From Aplectana chamaeleonis (lineage: Eukaryota; Nematoda; Chromadorea; Rhabditida; Cosmocercidae), in the NCBI GenBank assembly GCA_029168955.1, contig JAPDOI010001764.1, positions 1-64,000 of the forward strand: a stretch of DNA of 64,000 bases, in the 5' to 3' direction. The notes beneath the pieces were generated by a model, which ran no database searches, was not told where the DNA came from, and saw only the letters and a program-made list of their open reading frames with translations. A program made the position numbers and the translations under genes. Positions 47,430-57,300 of the stretch are shown here, piece by piece (position 1 is the first letter of the stretch; every line of letters begins with the position of its first letter).

Positions 47430-48790
47430 TCTGAAAAAGATCTCAGCTGGGATAGTGTATGGCTCACGTGGTCAAGAATTAGAAACGTGCGTCCATCGAG
47501 GAGTCTTCACACAGCAGCCACAGCTCTTGCTTCGATACTTTCAGTTGTATTTTCGTTTGCCAAGGCTTGAAGGCACCTCATCAAAACAGGGTAGTTGCGT
47601 AGGATCTTTGCTAGCGCTTGCTGCATGCTGGCCGACCAGCGGACCTGATGTAGCACCCCCATTTTGAGGTACGAAAAGTTTATCTGTTCTTGAGCGAGAC
47701 GAAATGCGTAGTTGTTCTGAGCTTTGTGCTGCGTAGACGCTGAGAAGAAACCCTAAAACAAAACATATTTAGATACCTAAAATTTCTTCTAAAGGCAGTG
47801 GTCACGATGAAAAACGTTATCGAAAAAACTACAAAAATCTGCTTAGATTAAAAACAGCTGAGAAACTATGAAGGTAGCGCGGTGAAAAACGGGCTAGAAT
47901 TAAAGTTTCTAGGGCCCAAAGAATCCAGTTCGTGCACACGTGCACAGCGCTGACCAAAAAGATCGCAGTCTCATGCCGAGCAGTCAAAAATTATCGACAT
48001 TCAGAGGAAGAAATACATGCAAAGTAACCTAATAAAAACAGTTGAGCAATGAAAGAAAGCTCTCCAGTCAATGTTTTTGACTAGATGTGTACATAAATCT
48101 GAAGGCTCATTTATTGAAATTAATTTTTAAGCCAGCTGATGTTCTTGATATTAGAGATCATCGATGCCGATGATGTGGAGGTGGAATCGTCCACCATCAA
48201 AAGACAAGAAAGTTCAGGCTTCAAATCTGGCCCAAAACAGTGTTTTTTTTCGCGATTTTTTCTTATAGGTCCTACTACTCGAGACCCAGGAAAGGGTTTA
48301 GAGAGAAAAAGACGACAAGCATATTTGATCGCGACCACTGCCCTTAATCATATTGGATTCACACCTGCTCTCACAGTTCCATCGAGTGTTGTCTCATCAT
48401 TTACCATGCGCTGAAGTTTTGCGTGAACGCCGTTTATGTGCTTTGTCATCACAGATGCACCGTCGGGAGACAGGACCATCACCTTTATTATGGCAAACGC
48501 GAAGGGCTTGTGAGAAAGACCATTCTGCATGTCTGTCCATGAATCCTCCTCAATGAGAAAGTTCTTGAATGCGTCGACGATGTCTTCGGACTTTCGCTTT
48601 CTGTTTCTACTAACGAGAAGTGGAAAGTCACGGGTGTGTAGGAGGGGGAGATAATCTTACTCAGAAATATTGCGATCGGTGTCGGAAGTTCCGTCGGTCA
48701 ACAGAGAGAAGGGGAGGTAGTTCTTCATTGAACATTTCAGCAAATCAAACTTCATGTGCTGTGCAAATTCTTGACCGTACGCTTGGCAGA
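47430..48790 (-). pseudogene. hAT-type transposase-derived gene with introns, broken
   Basis: Minus strand. The exon at about 48790-48661 reads AYGQEFAQHMKFDLLKCSMK then NYLPFSLLTDGTSDTDRNIS, the catalytic-core LxxDxSTD-like start. A 51-bp intron follows (donor GTAAGATT at 48660, acceptor CTCGTTAG at 48610), whose removal keeps the frame. The next exon has RNRKRKSEDIVDAFKNFLIE and VLSPDGASVMTKHINGVHAK. A further exon starts at 47752 after TGTTTTAG and reads NFSYLKMGVLHQVRWSASMQ then QALAKILRNYPVLMRCLQAL. It carries one in-frame TGA. A MITE lies in the second intron. A BEL element lies upstream, and 53359-53510 may be the 5' continuation. Confidence 0.65.
47793..48343. mobile_element. AGGCAG-family MITE in the transposase gene
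   Basis: AGGCAGTGGTCACGATGAAA at the left is mirrored by GACCACTGCCC at the right. Flanks are CTAA and TTAA. It is 551 bp and matches the copy at 7815-8353 in the opposite orientation. Confidence 0.9.
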
Positions 48791-49182
48791 TGTGGGATCG
48801 TCATGCGATTCAGCAGGCATAGCATCGGACTTCATTGCCATCACAATAAAAGAATTTTTAAGCGAACGCTAGACTTTTCCAAGCAGCGATACCACATACG
48901 AGATAGGATCGAAAGCTTAGTTTGAAGACATCATCCGTGCTAAGAAAATTTGCAGCATTCTGCGCTAAAACATGAGCTTGACACGGCTTTCTGCGTGAAC
49001 GCCGCCTCACCCCTCTTGAAAATTATCTGGAGCTTTCAGAATTTTCGGCATTGCAAGTTCTATCGCGTTTATCTCTGTTAGGCCCTACAAAGTTGTCGCA
49101 ATCTTCAGCAATTGAGCTCTCATTGTGTGAATGTCCTCATACTGTTACCACTCCCTTTTTTGCACCCTTTGCGTAAGGTCTT

Positions 49183-49551
49183 TGGTGGATACCGATGGTT
49201 ACAGGCACGTGTAATAATAGTCGTTTATTACAACGAGTCTGATCAGTGAACAGACGAACCAATCATACATTACAAATCCGCCTTTTATGCGAAATCGGGA
49301 GGCGGTCCCGTTACATCGCTGCTATCGCAGCGATGTTCAAATACGTGCCGTACCTACCTCAAAGCGCGGACCGCGCCTCGAGTAATATGCTTGATACGGC
49401 ACTCAATAGCCTACTCGATATACCGACGTATCAAAGAATGAGAAAATGTTTGATGAGATACTTATCTTTCGGTATATCGAGCAATACTATTTTATACGAC
49501 ATTCTATCAGATTATTTATATACACCCGTAAGGTTGTGACTACAGTTCACA
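49183..49551 (-). repeat. BEL/Pao 3' LTR
   Basis: On the minus strand it begins TGTGAACTGTAGTC and ends ATCCACCA, the canonical TG...CA. It is nearly identical to 52990-53358. Confidence 0.95.
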
Positions 49552-49818
49552 TACCTGGGGCGGCCGGCAATGAGCGGTAGCTAAAATTCTGTACAAATAT
49601 CAGACCAATACCCATATGAACGTTTTGATGGCTGAAAAATAGTGTACAATAATTTAACTATATAACATTTGGTTGTTCACAACACTGGGGCGGCCGGCAA
49701 TGAGCAGTAGCGATAAAATCTAATAGAACTCAATATCTACAAAGGCTCCTATCACAAATCTGACTGCAAAACTAACAAGAAACACCTTATACAGGAAAAC
49801 AAAATGAAATAGAAAATA
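49552..49818 (-). other. BEL/Pao 3' internal end with duplicated LTR-junction motif
   Basis: The 21-bp segment CTGGGGCGGCCGGCAATGAG(C) occurs at 49555-49575, next to the LTR, and again at 49685-49705. Each is preceded on the plus strand by a GTTCACA-like LTR edge. Confidence 0.7.
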
Positions 49819-50832
49819 CTATGTACGATTCAAACTGGAGATATTTTTCTGAAACGGCAATTTATGTCTGGATCTCCTTGAATCGCAGTTGATCCGAGGT
49901 GCGTGTGATCGTACATGAGTGCGTTGTCGGTTATCCTCGTTGCGGTTGTTTCGGACGCTCAAGCGATTGCAGCTGTCGTCTTGTAGTCGAATATGTATCG
50001 GATGTTCCCTCTCGCGTTGCGGCTGACTGCTTTGTTCACTAACTGGCGTGGTACCGGCTTGAATGCCTTTTGCACGTTTACGTTGCCGTTTTCTTTTGGA
50101 GGGGCGACACTTCCTGTGCAGCGGCTGTTGAAATGGATCATGCGTACCTCCTTGATAGGGCTCCTTGAAGTGATCTCCACTATTTTTGTTGCAGATATCG
50201 CGTGATTCTAGTCCATTCAGGCCCTTGAGGCCCTTCTTTAAGCCGTTTAGCGAAGATGTAATCGGCGTTGCCATGATGGTGGAGCTCATTTGATAATTTC
50301 TCCTCGTTTTGGAGTTGCAGGTGATATTCGTAGAAGAGACGATAAAGCCGAATACTGTTGATGTTAGAAGTAAACCAGATGGCAGTCTCATGACAGGGAC
50401 ATTGTGCTCGATGATATCGCTCAGAAGGTCTTGTCCAATGAGAATCTCTGGGGATACCTCTGTATATGGGCGGTTAAGCTGGGCAACTGCGATCCTCCTA
50501 TTCTTTATGAAGTTCTTGTCTGTCGCCGACAATTCAGCAGTTTTCGTGCAGAAATTCGGTCTATCCTTGGTTGATAGTGACACGTTTCGCAGCTTTTTCG
50601 AGCAAAATCGGCTTCTCAGAGTAATGCCTGTTTTATTGAGGCTGGAAATCTCTTGCGATCTTCCGATTCCAGCAGTTGTGGGCACCTCTGAGCTTGTTAC
50701 AGGAAGCTTCAGCCGGTCTGCGATCTCATTTTTCAGGAAACTTCTTTGAGATCCAGAATCCAACACTAAAGTGATAGGCTCATATTCCATTTCAGCTTCA
50801 TTAAAAATCAATACGGATGCCATGGACAGCAC
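49819..50832 (-). CDS. BEL/Pao aspartic-protease-like (DUF1758) frame
   Basis: A 337-codon frame. The N-terminal third has TLVLDSGSQRSFLKNEIADR, the D-S-G catalytic box of retroviral-type aspartic proteases of the BEL group, and SPEILIGQDLLSDII, the hydrophobic-G-x-D box of the same fold. The C-terminal half is basic and repetitive (RPSKRKRQRKRAKG, QPQREREHPIHIR) and does not look like RT. In a full element pol would continue into RT. Here the frame ends and the LTR follows after about 270 bp. It is downstream of gag in another frame with a 109-bp gap to the gag stop. Confidence 0.8.
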   Translation of the reverse strand: MLSMASVLIFNEAEMEYEPITLVLDSGSQRSFLKNEIADRLKLPVTSSEVPTTAGIGRSQEISSLNKTGITLRSRFCSKKLRNVSLSTKDRPNFCTKTAELSATDKNFIKNRRIAVAQLNRPYTEVSPEILIGQDLLSDIIEHNVPVMRLPSGLLLTSTVFGFIVSSTNITCNSKTRRNYQMSSTIMATPITSSLNGLKKGLKGLNGLESRDICNKNSGDHFKEPYQGGTHDPFQQPLHRKCRPSKRKRQRKRAKGIQAGTTPVSEQSSQPQREREHPIHIRLQDDSCNRLSVRNNRNEDNRQRTHVRSHAPRINCDSRRSRHKLPFQKNISSLNRT

Positions 50833-50940
50833 TTGCTGTCTGACTCGCTGACGGTTTTGTGAAACGTTGCAATGAAGAGCCTGCGCTGAGGTGAGCTCCG
50901 GTTCGCTGACTTATTCTGTTTCCGAGTGCATGTGGGAACT

Positions 50941-52119
50941 TTAACTGCCAATCCGATCACTTTTGAATGAATGCTTCTGATGCGTTGCATGAGACGGCCA
51001 ATTTTCTTTACGGATATCGTACTGTCGACAGCAGTCATTGCCGAACATTGTCTTCATTGTGAGCTCTGTCGTTTCTTGGAGTTCTATTATTTCATCAATT
51101 GCTTCCATAATATCGTTCACTCCATATGAGAAGCCGGCTTCATTCTCCTTCTTGATCACCTTGCTGCAAATTTCTTCCGTGAATTTTGAGAGAATTAGAC
51201 GTCTCCACACTCTGTCGGCGTTCATTGGTACACCAGTCTGCTCGAGATGTGTGATACGAGACGAAATGGCTGAGAAACTTTCACGGCAGCTCCCTGGATT
51301 TTGTCTTGCCCGTGGTAACTGCTCAATTTCGTTTATCAAAACGTCAGCGATACTTGATGACCTATCAAACTGCTTCTTGAGAATGTTGACAGCAACGTAG
51401 TATTTTTCCCCTATTACAGGGATACAGCTTATTGATGCTGCAGCTTTTCCTTTCAGCGCTTGTTTCAGGAATAGGAACTTCTCTCGGTCTTTTAATTCTG
51501 CATCGTTGTGAATTAAGGACTCAAAGACCGACCAGAATGTGTTGAATTCTCGGAAGTTACCAGAAAATGTTGCCACTTCAAGCTGTGGTCGCCTTACTCT
51601 CACATGGCGATTGCTAATTACTGCACTGCCGCTATCGTAGTCATCAGCATTGCGGCTGTTACTGCTGCTGCCAGCTTGCTGGCTCCTGTAATTAGTCGCT
51701 CTTGTGAGGAGTGTCACTTGTTGAGCCAGTTCCTCTTTCCTGAACTCAATTTTGTTGAGCCATTGGATGACTTCTATATCCAAGTTGTTCGCCTCAGATT
51801 CCAGGTGCTTGTTAAGATCGAGCATCAGTTTATCACTCTCTTTCTGTTCCGACCGGGATTCAATCCTCTCGATGGCGTCTTCAACGCACTTGTCTAAGAA
51901 TTCCTTTGCTTTTGTGATGGATCTTGACAGGTGGTTTAATTCCACGGTGCGTTCCCGTACGAAGGCTTCACACTCTGCTTTTTCAGAGGGAAATGTGAAT
52001 GGTGCGTCCAGTTTCTTCATACCGTCTTCATTGGATTTGATCAGCGCACAAGCATTTGTGATCTTTGTTTTGAAAACCTGAATTCCAGCCATTTTTTCAC
52101 TCTTTCTGGTTCGTTCCAA
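50941..52119 (-). CDS. BEL/Pao gag (DUF1759-like)
   Basis: A 392-codon intact frame. An N-terminal coiled region (AECEAFVRERTVELNHLSRS) is followed by the characteristic BEL gag block RPQLEVATFSGNFREFNTFW, then FESLIHNDAELKDREKFLFL and QALKGKAAASISCIPVI. A ...ILKKQFDRSSSIADVL region ends the conserved part. The C-terminus has TMFGNDCCRQYDIRKENW, a weak remnant where a zinc knuckle would be expected. The protein would form the virus-like particle that packages element RNA. The frame is uninterrupted, in line with the young LTRs. Confidence 0.88.
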   Translation of the reverse strand: MERTRKSEKMAGIQVFKTKITNACALIKSNEDGMKKLDAPFTFPSEKAECEAFVRERTVELNHLSRSITKAKEFLDKCVEDAIERIESRSEQKESDKLMLDLNKHLESEANNLDIEVIQWLNKIEFRKEELAQQVTLLTRATNYRSQQAGSSSNSRNADDYDSGSAVISNRHVRVRRPQLEVATFSGNFREFNTFWSVFESLIHNDAELKDREKFLFLKQALKGKAAASISCIPVIGEKYYVAVNILKKQFDRSSSIADVLINEIEQLPRARQNPGSCRESFSAISSRITHLEQTGVPMNADRVWRRLILSKFTEEICSKVIKKENEAGFSYGVNDIMEAIDEIIELQETTELTMKTMFGNDCCRQYDIRKENWPSHATHQKHSFKSDRIGS

Positions 52120-52449
52120 GCTTCGAGGTTCCTTGGGCTTGTTTTTACTGCTTCGGTTGATTCCGCAGTAGGTGACTTCCAGCCACGCGGACTTCTTTTT
52201 TTTGTTTACCTCAAGGAGGATTTGCTTCGCCTGTCAGATTTTCCCGGTTTATTGGGAATCTGTTTCGCTTTCTGATTTTCTCTCTTGGGGAGACGAAAGC
52301 TCTGACACAGTCCTCTTGGCCTCTTGGCCTCTTGGTTGAGAAGGCTCAAAATGAGAACTTTTTGCGATACTTTTTTCCTGATTGCAGGAGAAAAGTTGAT
52401 ACTTCACCGGTTCCTCGTGAGGGGACGCACAAGATGAAGTTTTTGATGT

Positions 52450-52845
52450 AGGCCTTGCGGGTTCCCTTCGGAGACTCACAAGACAAGACGATTTCGAGCT
52501 TAAAATCTGTCGGTTCCCCTTGCGGAGACGCACAAGACAGAGTTCACGCTCTTGGGTTGCGGTTTTAGAGGTAAAAACACTGCCGGTTCCCCTTGCGGAG
52601 ACGCACAAGACAGCGTTTACGCTTGTCGAGATTGGAAGTTTGTGCACTGCCGGTTCCCCTTGCGGAGACGCACAAGACAGGCACTTTTGAGGTTTACTCT
52701 GCCGGTTCCCCTTGCGGAGACGCACAAGACAGATACTCTTTTGAGTTTTACTCTGCCGGTTCTCCTTGCGGAGACGCACAAGACAGATACTCTCGAGTTT
52801 TACTCTGCCGGTTCCCCTTGCGGAGGCGCACAAGACAGAGATTCG
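52450..52845 (-). repeat. Minisatellite in the BEL/Pao leader
   Basis: Seven or eight imperfect copies of GCCGGTTCCCCTTGCGGAGA plus CGCACAAGACAG are separated by variable 20-40-bp spacers. They lie between the primer-binding site and gag, in the untranslated leader. The 220-codon minus-strand frame (52911-52249) over them is repeat-derived. Confidence 0.88.
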
Positions 52846-52973
52846 CGCTCTTTCTTCTCGTTCCTCCAATGAGGAACACGATATGAGAAGTTTCGGATAA
52901 GTGGGGCTCACTTTTCTCTCGTTTCCTCGGGGAGGAACACGCTAGCTGAGAGGAAGGCGAAGGATCGTTCACT

Positions 52974-52986
52974 GGCCGATGCACCA
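52974..52986 (-). promoter_or_regulatory. BEL/Pao primer-binding site (tRNA-Gly)
   Basis: On the minus strand TGGTGCATCGGCC begins 3 nt after the 5' LTR. It is complementary to the 3' end of nematode tRNA-Gly (GGCCGATGC plus ACCA), recalled from the known tRNA sequence. Confidence 0.75.
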
Positions 52987-52989
52987 ATT

Positions 52990-53358
52990 TGGTGGATGAC
53001 AATGGTTACAGACACGTGTAATAATAGTCGTTTATTACAACCAGTCTGATCAGTGAACAGACGAACCAATCATACATTACAAATCCGCCTTTTATGCGAA
53101 ATCGGGAGGCGGTCCCGTTACATCGCTGCTATCGCAGCGATGTTCAAATACGTGCCGTACCTACCTCAAAGCGCGGACCGCGCCTCGAGTAATATGCTTG
53201 ATACGGCACTCAATAGCCTACTCGATATACCGACGTATCAAAGAATGAGAAAATGTTTGATGAGATACTTATCTTTCGGTATATCGAGCAATACTATTTT
53301 ATACGACATTCTATCAGATTATTTATATACACCCGTAAGGTTGTGACTACAGTTCACA
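52990..53358 (-). repeat. BEL/Pao 5' LTR
   Basis: 369 bp, about 99% identical to the 3' LTR. It would contain promoter and start site. The primer-binding site follows on the minus strand. Confidence 0.95.
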
Positions 53359-53690
53359 GTAAGGTCTGCAAATATTTTCTGCATCAGGTCGAAGCTCTTC
53401 ATCCGTATTTTGGGGCAAACCGTGACCAGAAATTCGGAGTCGGTAGCGAAACTAAAACTGTAGCTGAATCATCTAGAGCTTTGCTCTGTTTGGTTCACAT
53501 AACACCTCAAACCTTTGGGTGCTAAAGCTCCCAGAGGAGGAAAAATATTTCGAAAAAGAACACACGAATGCCATTTCTCGCTCCGAAATTTTAGGAAGAT
53601 AGCAAACAACATCCTCATCATCATTCAAAACCTTAGCACTCGAAGATTCGAAACAAGTTCAAAATTGTGCAAGCCGAAATGAAGTCTTGA
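53359..53690. other. Flank of the BEL element
   Basis: Right flank with the GTAAGGTCT duplication. On the minus strand it may belong to the 5' part of the broken transposase gene, but no motif is clear. Confidence 0.4.
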
Positions 53691-54700
53691 AATGGCCGAA
53701 TGGCAGTTTCAAAAAAAAAATGCCCGGAACGAGGGTACCAATAGACTGGAAATGTTCGCAAAATCATTTCTAGATAGGTGAAAGAATAACTTTTTTCAAA
53801 AACTGAACTTCACCTTCCTCGCTCCGGACATTGAAAAAATCGGCCCAAAAATAGAAAAAGGGTCATCTCTATACATGACCTAGTGAAAGAGTGGAAACTG
53901 TAGACAGATGTTAGAAAATGTTAACGTCCGGAGATGAGCTCATGAAATCGATTTTGAGCCGAGTTACGGCCGGTCAAATGTGCGGTGGTCCCACGATGGT
54001 CCGAAAGCCCCACCGGACCACCGTGGCCAAAAACTGAGGGCGAAGATTTCTCCGGTTTCTGAAGTGCTTTTCAGCTTTCTATTTGGCTGACGTTTTTCAA
54101 TATCGGCAGCGCATGAAACGCTATTCATCCACTTTGGAATGGTGAGGTCCCAAAAATTTAAAAAACCTCCAAAATGAAACGAGTCAGGAAATGGCCGAAT
54201 TTCAGTTTCGAAAAAAAGTGCCCGGAACGAGGGTACCAATCGATTGGAAATGCTCGCTAAATGATTTCTAGATAGGTGAAAGAATAACTTTTTTCAAAAA
54301 CTGAACTTCACCTTCCTCGCTCCGGACATTGAAAAAATCGGCCCAAAAATCGAAAAAGGGTTGAAAAAATCGGCCCAAAAATCGAAAAAGGATCGTTTAT
54401 ATACATGACCTAGTCAAAGAGTGGAAACTGTAGAGACAGATGTTAGAAAATGTTAACGTCCGGAGATGAGGTCATGAAATCGATTTTGAGCCGAGTTATG
54501 GTCGGTCAAATGTGGGGTGGTCCCAAGGTGGTCCGAAAGCCCCACCGGACCACCGTGGCCAAAAACGGAGGGCGAAGATTTTTCCGGTTTCTGAGGTGCT
54601 TTTCAGCTTTCCATCTGGCTGACGTTTTTCAATATCGGCAGCGCATGAAACGCTATTCATCCACTTTGGAATGGTGAGGTCCCAAAAATTGAAAAAAAAA
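53691..54700. repeat. Tandem duplication of a 0.5-kb unit
   Basis: Units at about 53691-54187 and 54190-54700 are nearly identical (shared GCCCGGAACGAGGGTACCAA, CGTCCGGAGATGAG, AGCCCCACCGGACCACCGTG). The second unit has an extra internal duplication of TTGAAAAAATCGGCCCAAAA near 54361-54395. It lies just upstream of the zinc-finger exon at 54854. Frames over it are not genes. Confidence 0.92.
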
Positions 54701-54853
54701 CCACCGCTGTGCCTGACCCTGCACATATGCCATGTATTGGTACCAACTGCTCAGGAAAAGAGCGGTTAGTGTTTCGTAGAGGTATAAATTGTGTGGAATG
54801 AACGAAGCATATCGGTGGTTATTGTTCAATTCATGGATTTCTTTTCGTAACAG

Positions 54854-55008
54854 ATGGATGAAAGTGTGACGGCGAGCATCGATCCTTGTGCCTCGACTCA
54901 ATCCGTACTTGGAGGTTCAACTCCGATTGCCTCGAACCCGCGCTCTTTCGTTTGCTTAGACTGCAATATTGGATTCCGAAAACATGGCATATTGGCTAAG
55001 CATTTGAG
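54854..55008 (+). CDS. C2H2 zinc-finger exon 3 of the host gene
   Basis: 155 nt, starting at phase 0 after the acceptor TTTTCGTAACAG and ending in phase 2 at TTGAG|GTATGT. It encodes a polar linker (MDESVTASIDPCASTQSVLG) and the first part of a finger, FVCLDCNIGFRKHGILAKHL. The second histidine of this finger is supplied by the next exon (SKTH), giving C-X2-C-X12-H-X5-H. Phase 0 at the start fits the phase-0 end of the exon at 31525, 23 kb upstream. The internal ATG at the exon start is probably not a start codon. Confidence 0.8.
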
Positions 55009-55074
55009 GTATGTATTGTCCAACGTCTCAAATTTGCATTGCTTCTCAATGACATTATTCATGTTGGTGCTCAG
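55009..55074 (+). other. 66-bp intron splitting a zinc finger
   Basis: Donor GTATGT and acceptor GGTGCTCAG. Removing it joins AG and G into an arginine codon and completes the finger. Confidence 0.8.
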
Positions 55075-55217
55075 GTCAAAAACCCATGTTATGAAACTGG
55101 AAACGCTCAAAAAGCTCCCAGAAGACTCACTTTCGCTCATCACGAAGAGAGATAATGGAGCATGCCTTAATAGTGTGGACACGACCGATTGCGAGAAGGC
55201 ACGGAAGTCGCTGTACG
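55075..55217 (+). CDS. Exon 4 of the host zinc-finger gene
   Basis: 143 nt after the acceptor TGCTCAG, ending at a donor TACG|GTAAGA in phase 1. It completes the third finger (SKTHVMKLETLKKLP) and continues with a conserved-looking segment, ACLNSVDTTDCEKARKSL. The combination of a KHLRSKTH finger, MKLE and a DTTDCE-like tail reminds me of the C-terminal finger region of Schnurri-type proteins, regulators downstream of BMP/TGF-beta signalling (SMA-9 in worms). I could not check this. The gene must continue beyond 55217, as no stop is reached in frame, but no next exon was recognised. Confidence 0.78.
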
Positions 55218-55429
55218 GTAAGAAGATTTGGAGTAAGATTCCATATTGAAAATGAGGACCGCACAGTCATAACTCATGGGAATATCAGCTATGGCAAGGA
55301 AAATCCGCGACAGTGCGACGTTATTTTAAGCTCTTGACACGTTTATCTAACCGAACATCACCTATTTTGAACGTTTGCTATGGAGATTGCGAGACCGTAT
55401 ATATGTACTCAGCTGAGCTTGAAATTGAG

Positions 55430-55960
55430 CGGGGCTTCTGGCGGGGCGTCAAAATTGCGAAAAAACGCAATTTTGGCTTGGTGCTTCTGAAAAAGGTGAC
55501 TAGGCGAGTTTTCCGGATTGGGCTAGTGCAGTGCTTGTTTAGAAGATAATCACAAAAAAGTTACTGCCCGAGTCCCAGGTCGATTGGTCCCATTAGAGCC
55601 GAGATCAGCCAGGTAGCCGTGGCATACCTGGTGCCGCTAAGCGATTAATAGATACTATTTCGAAAAAGATCACAAAAAAAGTTACTGCCTGAGTGCCAGG
55701 TCGATTGGTCCCGTTGAAGCCGAGAACGGGACTTCGTAAGTTCCATGTGCGAATCCTATGTATCGATCAGCCGGGTAGCCGTGGTATGCATGGTGCCGCA
55801 AAGCGTGGAACAATGAAAAAAAAAACGTCTTCGATAAGTTGCGGGGACCGCGAAATTCTCCAACTTGGGTGGGGAGGGGGACGCACCTCCGAAAGTCCGG
55901 TCACCAGGGCATGCCTTGCCCTGCTTCTGGGTCATCACATTCAACACCGTGAGAAGTGGG
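55430..55960. repeat. Dispersed repeat with internal duplication
   Basis: Two blocks share AGTTACTGCC(T/C)GAGT and CCAGGTCGATTGGTCCC, and TAGCCGTGG(C/T)AT, at about 55554-55630 and 55680-55790. They are related to 40970-41455. The end at 55865-55920 resembles 41560-41620 (GACGCACCTC). Confidence 0.6.
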
Positions 55961-56074
55961 CGGTGCTGTGGGTTCATCAAGTGAAACATGTTCAGTTAGC
56001 GGAGTTCGAGGATCAGTGGGGAGAACACGTGTGAGCCTCCACTCCTGGAACAATGTGAAGAACGCATTTGGAAG

Positions 56075-56385
56075 CTATCATTACCACAAGCGCGCTCATG
56101 CCGATCATTTTTTCACAGGGCTACCGTAACCATTATCGAACAAAACATGATAACGAACGATAACACACGCTCATAACATGCGAGGTATAAAAGGGCAGAG
56201 GAGCGGTATGCATTCATTCACACACCGCTCTCTTCGAGAAGCCACTGGAAAGTGGCTGAGGAGGTCGAACTTGTGCAAACATGTTTGTTGGCTATTACGA
56301 TGTGCTACGATTTTTAAAGGAGGGTTACGGTAGCTCTGCGGAAAAAAATGATCGGCATGAGCGTGCTTGTATCATTACCCGGTCA
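56075..56385. repeat. Foldback element with about 60-bp arms
   Basis: GCTCATGCCGATCATTTTTT and GCTACCGTAACC at about 56094-56130 are mirrored by GGTTACGGTAGC and ATGATCGGCATGAGC at about 56323-56362. A 190-bp loop lies between them, containing GAGCGGTATGCATTC. Confidence 0.75.
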
Positions 56386-57120
56386 TATCCTCTAGTCGAA
56401 GGCAGCATTACCGTAAATTTCGCTTTCAAGTCCCCAGTATGTCACTATCGAATCAGAACTCTGGTACTCTTTCTAAGGCAACGCAAAAAGATGCTAAGCG
56501 CTCAAAAATTGCTTTACTATCCCAGAACAGAGCCACATTTCTTTGAGTCTACGAACTGAAGAAAAGCCTGATATGTGGAACTGGTATCTTTCAATGTATT
56601 CAGGCGATCTATTCGAATTCTACTTTAAAAATTTCGATAGCGTTCTTCTGTGTATCCCTGACTAGGTAGTGTCACGAACACAAAATTGAGTGCTGAAAAA
56701 TGGTGTTTTGATGTTTAAGATAAACAGGAAATACATCAGGTTTTCAAATTTTCCTTAGGCCTAGTGATGCATCGGCGTTTCGCTTTCACTGCTTTTCGTG
56801 TAATGTCTGCAATTGGTGATATTTCGAAATTGACCAATACAGCGGGATCCTGGGGCAGCGAAAAGCCGTTATACTACTAGGTCCTAAATGCATCTTAGTG
56901 AATCAAAAAAGGGCGATAGAGTTAACTTTTCGGAATCCAGAGGAATAACAAATTAAGCCCGATCATGGGGAGTTCTGGGCAGGGTAAGGCATGCCCTGTG
57001 GCCGTAGTCATGAAACCATGGGAGCATCCCGGAACGGTTTTCAGAACCAGCCGGTGTATGCGGCGGGCGAACTTTGGACCCTCCCGGGAGGCTGCCGTAG
57101 TTTCATAAATACTATAGTTG
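56386..57120. other. DNA without recognised features
   Basis: No element ends or coding signal recognised. Confidence 0.4.
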
Positions 57121-57300
57121 TGCTTTTTGACTAAACGGACCGAATGAATGAATGAATATATTCGACTTAAAAAATTTCGAATAAACGATTGAATGAATAT
57201 ATTCGACTTCAAAATTTTCGAATGAATGAATGAACAATATATTCGATTCTCTATTTCGAATGAATGAATATCGATAATCGAATAATTTCGGATAAATTAT
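57121..57300. repeat. GAATGAATGAATATATTCGA repeats
   Basis: Clustered GAATGAATGAATATATTCGA phrases resemble the sub-terminal repeats of the hAT-like elements here. CCGTAGTT (57101) and AACTACGG (57307) could be ends, but flanks do not match. Confidence 0.5.

Larger units (their letters stand above)
49182..53358 (-). mobile_element. BEL/Pao LTR retrotransposon, gag-protease only
   Basis: This is a minus-strand element with two 369-bp LTRs (49183-49551 and 52990-53358). A gag frame (52119-50941) and a protease-like frame (50832-49819) are present. There is no reverse transcriptase, RNase H or integrase. A 9-bp GTAAGGTCT occurs at 49173-49181 and 53359-53367, one base from the TG...CA LTR at the left. 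The primer-binding site matches tRNA-Gly. The LTRs differ at only about four positions, so insertion was recent. Mobilisation would need proteins from a full-length relative (inferred). It sits in the transposase gene. Confidence 0.93.

Noticed and set aside
52249..52911. A 220-codon protein upstream of gag in the BEL/Pao element
   Set aside because: The frame is made of the leader minisatellite (CLVRLRKGNRQ repeats) and has no independent start or domain evidence.
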